Assembly (NCBI GenBank): GCA_030562195.1
Contig: JAUJPP010000003.1
Coordinates: forward strand, 47,498,602 to 47,562,601
DNA length: 64,000 nucleotides
Direction: 5' to 3'
From: Nipponacmea schrenckii
Lineage: Eukaryota; Mollusca; Gastropoda; Lottiidae
Shown: positions 1 through 12,400 of the stretch, one piece after another
How positions within the stretch are numbered: the stretch's first letter is position 1
Layout of the letters: each line of letters begins with the position of its first letter
The notes under the pieces: model-generated
The model's database searches: none
What the model was told of the DNA's origin: nothing
The model's input: the letters and a program-made list of their open reading frames with translations, nothing else
Made by a program: the position numbers and the translations under genes

Positions 1-52
1 AGCTTAACTTAGGGTTGAAAGGGTTAAAAAGGTTAAATATATAAAAAAATAC

Positions 53-460
53 CTCCTCTAAAGTTGCATCAGAGACTCCATAACTAGCTATCTTCAACTG
101 TTGTTTATTCTCATCTAGACTGGTAAAGAACTCCTGCCATGAAGAAGTTACTGAATCTTTAGGTAGTTTAAATTCTAATTCTGTACCAATATCCTCTGAT
201 AGTACAGCATTAGGATGATAGTGGTTGATAAAGTCTTCTACTGTAGATGTACTACATGGATCTGTTAAAAGATTATATAACATGTGTTATGTTGGTTAGT
301 TTGAAAAGACAACTGACAGGCAGCCATTTATTTCAACTATTAAAAATGTAGTCCAAGAGGAATTGTGAATAGTATAATCTAATCCTTAGCATTCTTGCAA
401 GTATAGTAGCAGTCAAATTCATGAATAAAACTTACTATCAGTTACATCTTTAGAGCCAGA
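53..460 (-). CDS. Exons 79-80: 25-bp micro-exon and post-NBD1 regulatory segment
   Basis: Exon 79 is 436-460, only 25 bp (SGSKDVTD, phase 0-1), with a TTTCAG acceptor and GTAAGT donor. It is needed because exon 78 ends in phase 0 while exon 80 (53-261, phase 1-0) is open only in phase 1; joining 78 to 80 directly gives a stop after seven codons. Exon 80: [13 protein letters not shown], then [13 protein letters not shown] and [12 protein letters not shown], matching the VEDIGHELTYVLP ... SYGISETTLEE region after NBD1 in ABCA proteins. Residues about 4495-4572. The gene continues left of position 1. Confidence 0.88.
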
Positions 461-3400
461 CTGAAATAAAAAGATCCAATGTCAATCAAATATAACAATA
501 GTTATAGGAGTCCATCACAATTACAAAGATACATACAGCATAAACATAGTCAGTAAATTTTAGGCTAGTTGAAAAAAGTGTATTAAAACTCCTAGAAGCA
601 CTGGCCAAGATCACAAATATAAAATCTACTTCATAAAAATAAGATGGAGCTGGTTTAAAATAGTAAATATTAAGCATTAGACATAAACCTGTTGTAAATA
701 AAACTCATCAATTGTAAAATGAAGTTAGAAGACTTACTGGTGAGGGAAGTTGTTTTTCTAATGTGAGAGATAAACCTCCTCCAATACATGATTTTAAAAA
801 CACCGGTGAACCAGAGCATAAGAGTTTCCCAGTATGTAATATAGCAACACGATCTCCTATCATATCAGCTTCATCAAGATGATGAGTTGATACCAATACA
901 GTACGTCCTGAAATCAATCATTTATCTTCATTCTTAAATTCAATGTTATGTTTACACCCCCCTCTTCAACAAAGATATCATTCAGCATGAACATATATTA
1001 ATGCAATTCTCAAGGTGGTAGCTTTAAAAACTATTGGTAAAATAATCTTCGTTCTAATGCATGTCTGCTTGTTGAAGAGTATTAGATATTGAAGGAAAGA
1101 CTGCTGAAATATTATCTCTGAACCATCAGGAAGAGACGTTGCTATCTATATCTGATATTGATTTAACATGACCTAAAAAATCATAATGAATATTTACCTA
1201 GTTTATGTTTCAAGATAAGATTCCAAATATTTTTTCTAGCATAAGGATCAACCCCACTGGTAGGTTCATCCAATACAATAGCTCTTGACTGACCAACAAA
1301 CGCCATAGCTACACATAATCTTCTCTGCATACCACCTGATAAATTCTTACCCTGGACATTTCGAACATGCCATAAATCTACATCTTTTAGTAAACTGAAA
1401 TGTTTAATAGTGTTTATGAATGATTATGTTATTTCAATCACATTCCCAGATACCAAATAAAGATAAAAAAAGAAACTAAGAAACAAGTGTAGTTTACATT
1501 TTACAATAATAAAAACTAAGGTTCACAAAGGATCCTTTTTCAACCAGCTTGTCTTTTGCAAAACCTCTTGCAATCGATCTGCACTGGATTTTTTGAACCC
1601 TAATTTTCACACTGACCAAGATTAGAGCCCAAGACCTCCATTTTTTCTGCAGTAAGCAAGCAAATGATGTCTTGTATAAAACCAAACATCGTACTGACTC
1701 TGCTCAAAAAAATTCAACTCACTCAGTAATTTCTTTTTTTGAAGAATTTTCTGATTTCACACCAGCGTAAAATTCCATATGTTCTAATACTGTCATACTG
1801 AAAAATATAAATATTGCTTGACATTCAGTTAATATGCTTGAATTTATCCAAAGCTTTCTTTCTCTTTTAAAATTTTAGGAACAAAACAATTTTTTGGCAT
1901 GTCACACCTGTAAATCAAGAACATGAACAAGCAATGACATTGAATGAAGGTAATTTTACTATAGATTAGAACCAAATTTATTTAAAACACACTTACAAGT
2001 CAAAGATAGAGTTATGTTGTGGACATATACCCAGTAAACCGGTAGTGCTACCTGGATAATTACCATAAATATCAACATCTCCTGAAGTTGGATTTAACAC
2101 ACCTGTAATCATATTCCTAAAATAACAAAATTAGACAATTTTAGTTTTTACACCATCTTTCATTAATATAGCAAGTTAGGCTAAAAATTAGTTTGAGTGG
2201 ATAACCTTCAAACTATATCTCAAATTCTGTAGGTTTTTAAATGTTTAAAACTATATAAAACTTACATGGTAGTAGTCTTTGCAGCACCATTATGACCAAG
2301 CAAAGCAGTAACTTGGTTTTCATACAGAGTCAAATTAAGGTCATCTACAGCTACTGTTTTATTATACACTTTACGTAGATTTCTGGTTTTTATACCCACT
2401 GGTAAATTATCTGGTGATTCTTCATTTAATACATCTAATAAATGAATAATTATATCTTCATTTAATATATACATGTATAATAAATACAATAGTTATAAAT
2501 TATATCATCATTTAATATATCTAATAAACACAAGAGATATAAATTATATTTCATTGAATATATACATGTATAATAAATACAATAGTTATAAATTATATCT
2601 TCATTTAATACATCTAATAAACACAAGAGATATAAATTATATTTCATTGAATATATCTTATAAATACAGATATATCTTCATTGAAAGTTATAAATAATAT
2701 CTTCATTGAAAGTTATAATTCATATCTTCATTGAAAGTTATAAATACTATCTTCATTGAAAGTTATAAATTATATCTTCATTGAAAGTTATAAATAATAT
2801 TTTCATTGAATATATCTAATAAATACAAAAGTTACAAATTATATTTCATTGAATATATCTAATTAATAGAAGTTATAAATTATATCTTCATTGACAGTTA
2901 TAAATTATATCTTCATTGAAAATTATAAATTATACCTTCATTTAATAAATACCACAGTTATAAATTATATCTTATATATTTATATATCTAATAGACATAC
3001 AATATTTGCTTTGAAAAGTTTTTAAACCAAGAAGTACTCACTCAGTTGTTGCATTGTGACAGGACCATCAAATACATAACTTGAGTCCTTCTTTTTGAAC
3101 TGACAACACCAATAGGAAGGACAAAATATAAAATACCATGGTTTAGATACTCCATATTTACCTGTAATAATAATCACATAATCTTCCTAAAAAAGGTAAG
3201 AGTTCTTAATATTCTACAATTGTATTTTATTTCATTTGCCAAGTATAGTTTTTTATGGATTTATTAGTCATGCATACTGAGGGTTAAAGCTATATTGTTA
3301 TATGATGCCTGGAACTTTAACAGCCTTTTCTATGATTTCTGAAAATATCTTCCATTTACATGGTTTAGACTAGAACAACCTCTATTCCTACTTACCAGAT

Positions 3401-6400
3401 TTAACATTTCTAACATACCAGCCCAGTACAAAATAGATAGCACTGTCAATCAACATCATAATACATGACCAGTGGAATGTCATATCTTCACCTTCTCCCA
3501 AGCTCACATCAATGTTGTGCCAGTGAATACCAGTTCCAATTTCCTCTAACGTAGCTAAAAACTGAGCACCAAAACTGAATGCTGTTGTACAAGACAGACA
3601 CTAAAAATTATAAAAATTGAATTCTGAACAACTTTTGACTCTTACAGACATTTCTAACTATATTAGCTTTAATTTATGAGCTCAACAACACATTAAACTT
3701 TAAACATTTCTAAAAACATTTTCTAAATGTTTTACTTGATATTAACATTACTCATTACACATAAAAAAAAAATAACTACTCACAGCAATTATCTTCTGCC
3801 AAAAAACCATGTGAACTTCCATTGAGATCAGAACAATATATGGCAGGTAAGAAAGGAAGTAGATGATTAAAACAGTCAATATTGCTAATGTTGTTCTTGT
3901 GAAAAATGCACTAACAAAATAACTGAAAGGGAAAAAGTTTTAAGCTGGTTGGGAACTGCTATCAATTTCAATTAATTGTACGCCACTAATTTCTAAAAAG
4001 AAAGTCACTCATATAAAATCTTCATCATTAAGTCTTGTATACACCTTATTAGCTTTCACTATACTTTCAGTTACAATGACACTATTTTTAGGGTCTGCTG
4101 TGAAAAGTCCTGTTTTATCTCTTTTAAAATCTCTTGAATAGTTGCAACTACAAAATATAACTACAGAATTTTGGGATCTTTTCTTTCAACAATCTGTCGA
4201 TTGCTAAAACAAATTCTTTTTTAATATTCATACGTACCATAACATAGTTGAAGAGAGACAGAAAGCTAGCAAGTAGAGGAATATAATGAATATATTGGTG
4301 AATCTAAACACAGTCCCATAATGTAATATCAAAGCCATAAAGACACAGACTACCATCATTAATAACATTGTAGATAAAAACCAGGCAATCCAAGTTAATC
4401 CACTCTTCATTCCCATTATACGTAATGTCTGAAATAGTAGAATAAACCAGATATTCTCTGATATAGGCTCTATTTTCCAGTACTTAACCTCTAGTTTTTA
4501 TAAACAATGAAAATTTTATTTGTCAAAATGATTGTCATCATTATTCTTGACTTCACACTAGACCATTTGATCAGATCTATGATGCTAATTTGATTTCGAT
4601 CATCAAATATTCTTCAGGTTAACTGCTGAATTTTGTCTACAGACATGAAGTAAATCTTGCATACATTCCATCTAATGTAGATACGACACTATGTAAGAAA
4701 ATTATGATCTTATTACCTCTTCTTGACCATTTTCCCGATCATAACAAAGATTTCGTGTAGCGATACCAAGAGCTGCTAACCATGCAAACGTCATTAATAC
4801 TGGTAGTAGATATGATCCCAGGTAGTGGATATAACTAAAAAGTAACCACCATTCAAAATAAACCATAGACATTTTTTTTACCAATGCATATTTTTAATCA
4901 AATTTACCATTGCATTTAGGCTACTTTGACTTGGCAACCCCATCAAAGCAAGTACAATGTATCATAAAAACTAATAAACCTGATATCTGTGTGTCTTTAT
5001 TTTGAAAAAAAAAAAAAATTAATTGTATTAAATTTTGTATAATATTGTATCATTAACAAAACTCAGAACTGAGTAATAAAGTGAAGTTGGAAATCACAGA
5101 AATATATGTTTATAAAAATACTAACTCATCTTCCACATAACAAGGATAAGGAAATTGTTGTAGATAAACACCAGGATCAGATGAAGTTGTTATATTGTCA
5201 CCAGTTTGTAGTTTAATAATAGCATTTTCTATCATATCTTGTAGTTGTATAAAGCCCCGTTGATATCTCATATCATCAGCAAAGTCTGCATGTGGTCCTG
5301 GTTTCCACGTTCTGAAACATATCAAAATATTTATGTATTCACCTGATTTCAAGTCATTGTTTATAACGCACCTACTGAAACAGGATACAGCAATATAGGT
5401 GAGCCACTGTCACTGATACTCTTACTGAAACAAATAAAGTATATCAAATCCAAGCTATTCTTCATGTACAATCAATTTCAAATAATACCAGCACAATTTA
5501 TGCAGACATTTATCTCTCCATCAAATGTAAAAATATATCTGAACAATACACTTCACATAGTGAAAAATAAAACAACCCTATAATATGACGAAAAAAGTAC
5601 CTTCTCTTGATTCTATGAGTCTGTATGATATTATCTGTGTCCATTCGAATCTTATATTGAACGTGTTTAGGTAATTCATTTGTAGTAGATCTCTTCTCAC
5701 GATTATTGGGTGTGTCTAAATTACTGAATACAATACCTGCAAAACAGATTAGAATACACAGGTTCTATTCAGTGTCAAAAAAAAAAGAAATCAAATAGCC
5801 TTCTATATTTATATCATATTAATATTGTAATTTTCAATGAATGATATTGTTAATATATCAGGTATTTCCAATCACAACCACAGTGGTTCCAGAGGTAAAA
5901 CAAGTTCATGCTTATTTAACAATGGACATCAATGTCTTGGTTCAAGATAGACACACTTACCAGCTAAGAAGTTATTGCCCTCTTGCAATTTTCTGGACTC
6001 TAATACTAAGTCTGCCTCTGATTCAACACCAAGGTATCTAGTGAGCTCTACACACTCTGTATAATTGTACAATAACTCTGCAGCTGCCTGTATTCCATTT
6101 AACTGTTGCATATCAAACTGATCTGATTCTAAGGCAGTCAAACCTTCCATTAGTTCATCGGTATCAACACCAGCAGTTGACTGGACTAAATTTTTGACAA
6201 AGTCATTCTTCAGTGCTTTCTATAAATATATATTTAAATTAGTGTAATGATATGGAAAGGGAGTAGTATTTGGATATGAAACATATAACTTATCATGAAG
6301 TTATTTGAATTCAACAGAATATATTTAGTAGCAAAGTAAATAATGTCCCTGTAATGTTTCTATAGAGGAAAAGCCATATGATTAAATAATTAGAAGCTGA

Positions 6401-9400
6401 AAATTTGGTACAAAAAACCTATGTGAGGAGCAAATAACTTCATATTAATTACCTTCAGATCACCCATATTTTTAGCTTCTTCCACCATTGCTTTGAGACC
6501 AGGAGACCCAGTAACCCAGGCTTTAGCAACATTTCTTACTTCTATCAATACATCAAACATACTATTAGCCTGAAATTAAACCACACAAAAACTACATAAC
6601 AATGGTGCAGGTTATATCCTTTAATTCTATTTCTTCAGTTGAAACAATACACTCAATCAATCACTCACTCACTCACTCAATCATTGAGATAATGAATAAA
6701 AGTGACCTCATGTGTTATTTTATAATGCTGATGTATTAAAACAAAATGAAGACGCTAAAGAAAAGGGCTCTGGAACCCTGAAGTACTATTTTGTTATTGT
6801 TTCATGACTTGATGTTCTTTATATTTATCCTGATGCTAGGTCAATATATTTTTCAACTCATTTGATTACAGTTAAAGATAATATCAACTGGTGTAATATG
6901 GCTAACCTCTGTTACAATCTGTCTTGTCAGGTCGTTATCTGGTGTGTACAATATCTTTCCTCTTAATATTGGTTTAAGATAAGCCCAGATGATAGACCCC
7001 AGTTGATTCTTCATTATATCACGGTAAATATTTCGACAGAATTCAGCTGCAATGAAAAGATTTTTATGATGATAATTTAACTTTTTCATTTGTTCCTAAC
7101 CTTGATAAATTATATAAGAATATTAATTTAGATAAATGAATTACATTGTATTCACATCATTGTTGTACAGAGCAGGGCGTAAAACTGTCCGCATAGACAC
7201 TGACGCCAATCTAACTCAGCTTTTAACTTGTCCCAAATATATTCAACCCAATCTTCAGGCGTCTGCTAATCTAGCTGATAAGGAAAAAACTCTTACTTGG
7301 TAAAGACTGTAATTCACTCTCTTTTACTTCCAATTGACCAACATTTAATACAGATCTAACATTGAATGAATCTTTAACTAGTTCACCAGTCCCTTTACCA
7401 CAAAGAATATTTTCTACAGAATTCAGTTCAGATCCTAGAAAATAGCATAAGGTTATTAAGTTATGTATTTAAAATATAAACTTATATTATGTTACTTGCT
7501 CTTTCTAACAATTTGGAGAAGTGGTCACGTCATAAAATATTAAAAATTCAAATCCATTTAGATGAATGAATTGAGTTAGATCTACCAGATCAGAGACCTG
7601 GTAAAGGTCGAGAGGAACTTTTGGATTTTTCAGCCCAGTTTCCCCTTGTCAGTGATACATGGCGGAGGGACTGACATGGAAAAAGCATCTGTGCATCTGT
7701 GCACATTAAAGATTCCTTGTCAGTTGGAAATAGCTAATGCTGCTGTCAACTTTAACAAGAAATAAGAGAATTTCTGACCTGTTTGTGCTTGAGGTGAAGA
7801 CATAAGTTGATCTAAAATCTTTTGTTTCATTGTATCATTGTTGTCTTTTAACATATCAGATGCTTTCGTCAGTCCCACTTGAGCTTTAGATAACTTTTGG
7901 GTTAAATCCTTAGCATCTGCAGATGTCATATTGACTGACTTCAAAATGTCATCAGCTGAGCTGGTTACATACTGAAATAATATTGGGTTCATACAGGTCA
8001 TAAATTTGTCAATTATAAGGGAATATTAAAAAGGGAGACAATGATGAGGGAGAAAATTCTATACGTTAAATCAAATTGTACATAAAGGAGGATTTCAACT
8101 TGTTTCACATTTCTTGTTAAATATTTAAATGTATGAACCAACTTCTACTCACCATTTTAATCATGTCTCCAATATCTAGTTCAGGTATTAGTTGTTCAGC
8201 TAGAGTTATAGCTTGAGTTTTATTCAATTGACACAGTACACCAGTGATATCCCTCATCTTGACTCCAGTTGTATTGAGTATAATAAAATCATTGAATAAT
8301 TTCTCACAGCCAAACGAACCTTGTGTTATCGTGATAGAAGCATTTAAAAACTGAAATAATTAAAAGATACAGACTTGTTAATGTTTGTAAAAATCATCAA
8401 GGAATACCTTAAAATTAACAAAGTTTATCAATTCTTTATAAAAAAATAAGTTGGGCTATCAAATAACATCTAGATATAATTCAATCTTCTTTCTTATTTT
8501 ATTTATCTTTAAAAATTAAACAAAAACAACACTTACCACTCTAAGAGAATATGTTCCACTAAGAACAGTTTTGGCCATGTCTTGTGTAAACCCTAATTCC
8601 TTTACCATATAATTCTCTACATCCAATGGGTTCTTTAATAAATCTGTTACTTTAACTAAAATAAAATAAAATAAGATAAAGTCTATTAGGTAATTGGTGT
8701 TTTAGTTTTTACCAAGATATAAAGGAATGATGCTCCTGATGTATTTGATCACATTGTGGACCAAAATATGCAATAGGTTAATCATACATTCCTATTGACA
8801 AAAGCACACATTATGCTGGTAGTATAGAATATAAATTCTATTACCCTGAATCAAGCATAACGTTGTTTGCTATTAAATCTTGTAAAATTTCAGCCTTGAC
8901 ATAAAGATGGGCAAGAAAAAAAAATCGTTTCATATTGAAATAAATTACTTACTTGCTTCAATGATTCTAGACTGAATCAGATCTAATCCCATAAAACCTT
9001 TAATCATCAAGTTGATTTCACCAATAATAGTCTGAGATTCTTTATTTTTGAAGACATATTTCAAATCATCCAATATGGCTGTTAGACTGAAAACAAAATA
9101 AAAGGTTTTTTTTAGGTGTAAACATATAACACAGACATTGATAGTGAAATATGATAGAGCTCAGTCTGTATTACCATACAGTTGTAACATACATGTATGA
9201 TTATGACAAATCTGAATAGTAAATCGATGCTTTTAAGCATCCTTGTCACACACAAAAGATAGTTAAAATGCTTTTATTTTAACTTACCTTCTAACCAATC
9301 TATCTGGTCCAGATCCCATTAAAAATCTGTCGATAGTATTAATGTCTTTTTGGATATTGTTTAAGTCTAAACCACCACCTAATAATTCTATTACACCAGT

Positions 9401-12400
9401 CAATGATTGTAAATCATCTATAAATGTGACGGTGTGATCTGTTAGGTTGTTTAACCAATTCTCATCTACACCTGTATTGACTAGAGATAACAGCTAAAAA
9501 CAGAATACAACACTGAATCAATATACAAACCACAGAATAAAATAAAATATTGTCAGTTATATTCATGTTATTTTCCACACCCATCAAGATGGAGTCCGTA
9601 ACAAGTGGTTGCCAAGCAATATAAGCCCAGTTCAAATAATTATAATTCTACCGAAGTTACCGTAATTTATTTTGGTATTCATAAGCAGGGTAAATTTTTC
9701 TCCAGAAATAACAAGCCAAAATATTAAATAAAATGCTGGGCCATGTCAGGCCGTAGTTCTGTCATATAATCATTCTTAAAATACTACAGATAGCTAAAAT
9801 TAATGGCTTTTATATTTATTTCATTGAAAATATATAGGTCGACATGTTATGTATATATGTATACAAATACATGGGAAATGATTGAAACTTTTTAGAATAT
9901 AGAACAATCAAGGAAGGTGTCAGAGGTTTTGAAACAATATGCTATTGAAATTTTCAGTCACATGCACATGGAATGAAAGAGATGAAAAGCAAGCAGGCAT
10001 AATAGGCCTAAAATATCCCCCAAAGAAAAGAAGAGCCAGTACTTGTTTTGTGATGCGGCCAAAATCAGCAGCACTCTTGATTGCAACAGCAGCATCCGTG
10101 CTTCCATTTAGACATAAAATTTCACTAAGACTGTTGAAATTGACTCCTGCAAATGCTGGTAGCTGTATAAAGGTTGCTAGTTTGGTTGGATCACATAAAA
10201 TATCTTGAATATCATCAACAGATTCATTCAAAAATTTAGCCTTCAATGAATGGAAAAAAGATCATGAATAAACAAAATATACACACAGCTTTGTAACTGA
10301 AATGCCATTAAACAACTAAGCAAGTGAAATAAGAGCTGTAGCAAGAGTAAACATCATCTGATGTAGATAAAGCATTTTTTATGCAGTTTTTTTTATACTA
10401 ATCTGCTGGTGCTCTGTCTGTAATTCGCTAGTCGGATACTAAAGAACTTGTACAGTGTAACATGCAAACCCTCTCATAATCATTGAAACAGCAAATACTA
10501 TTTAGGTGGTAACCTCAAGGTGATGCCAAATAGAATAAGTCTACACCAACTATCTCGAAGCTACCTATTTAAAATTGAAAAATTCACATAAAGGTTGAGA
10601 AAATGTACAAGAAAATATTCAGAAATAGCCTTACAGTGTCTAAGTTGATAGTAGATTTTAACAATGAATCTGTGACATACGGTGCTATTTTCAATACATT
10701 GATAAAATAGTCAGAAACTGTGGTGGAATTCACCAAAACTTCACCTAACGTTACCACAACTGTAACAAAATACAATTTAAATTTAAATATAGTTATATCA
10801 TCGTTTAATGTACCAAACTGTTAAACAGGAAACTGCTAATAATGGAATATACCTTCTCATCTAACCATTATGTTAATGAAGATGGGTAACTTTGTGCAGT
10901 GGGCAATGAGATTTTGCATGGAATGCCACATCCATAACTTGTAGCACCTCCACCATGTCACAGGGTTACTCTTAGAACGCTAGCCGTAGAAAAATAGCTA
11001 ATCAGAGACCTCAAACAGACAGTCATTTGAGGGCAATGATTGGACAATCAAATAGACGAATATCGAAGCTTCTGCGATACAAAAAATGTGAGTTCATGAT
11101 ACCCTGACATTACTTAAAATAATATCCAAATACTTTACCATTTCGTTGTTGATTAACAATATCCATTATATAATCTAGTACAGGTTGTAACTGTGAATTA
11201 AGGTTCTGCATGGCCTGAATATTTCCAGGCTCTCTGATAAATCTTAACACATCAGAAGATATATCAAAAACACTGAAAAAAATAGATTTCCAGAATGTTG
11301 CAACAAAAATATAATTATTTTCTATTTTAACTAAGTCCATATATACATTTACAATCCATCTTAAACAAAATTATGCCCAGATGGATTAATTTCTTCTCAA
11401 TAAATACCTCTTGAATCCTAAACATAACATACCTATCAACAGTATTAAGGAAGCCTCCAAAACGCTTTTCACCAATATTGGAGAAACAGTGTCCCAGCCT
11501 GTGGAAATTAGGAGTGTCTTGCATGGTTCTATTAATGACATCATAAACATCTTTTACTGTCGATACTATATCATTACAGTTGACATCAGAATTATAATTT
11601 ATGTTCTGTATAAATAATAAAAACAATTATAATACTTTCATTGTTACATTGTTAATACACAGTAGTAATGTCTAGTTGGAACAGTTTGGGAAACATTTAA
11701 ATAGATTGCACTATAATGTTTCAATTACTCATATACAGGTAGCCTTACCAAGACAATTATGTATGAGAACTATAAAAGCTGAGTTTACAAAGTTTGAAAT
11801 AATATATTCATATATTAATTGCTAATTTTCTTACTTTTAACAATATATTTTATAAATAACAACATAAAAAACCTCATCAAATTAAGAAAAAGACAAACTT
11901 ACTGGCATATATGATAAACTAATCTTTTGGAAATACTGTAAAGTTTTAGTCACATCAAAATTATTAGCTAAATCACACACAATATCATCCATTTCTACAA
12001 AATGAAAAAGTAACTGACAGAGGTTCCAGATGAAATCAAAGGACATAATTTACCAAGTTTCAAAGAAATAAATAAGAACCCCTACCAGGTGTTCCATGTT
12101 CAAATCCTGAAGTAATGATCTTTCCTAGATTATCTATACCACTTTATAGCATTATCTACTGAGATATCGACTTAATCAAGGTCATGAAATTTTCCAACTT
12201 TGGTTAACTGTAGTACTCATAAACCAAAAATCTGAATGAAAACTTACCATTAAAGAGGTTGAATTGTTGAATTCCTAATCTCATATTAGTTACAGTCTGG
12301 ATTATAATATATTTTATTGAACTCTGATATTCATCTGTCTTATCAACATATGATATTAACTTTTTACACATTTGGTTAGCACTGGAAGAAATAAAAAAAT

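Noticed and set aside
4835..4884. Upstream extension of exon 69 (open frame beginning [10 protein letters not shown])
   Set aside because: It has no acceptor at its left limit; the TTTTTAG at 4835-4841 gives the correct phase from exon 68 and the family alignment.
7580..7735. SINE-like or tRNA-like patch in the intron of exons 62-63
   Set aside because: GC-richer and with phrases such as ACATTAAAGATTCCTTG that look repetitive, but I could not find box A/B promoter spacing, a tail or target duplications.
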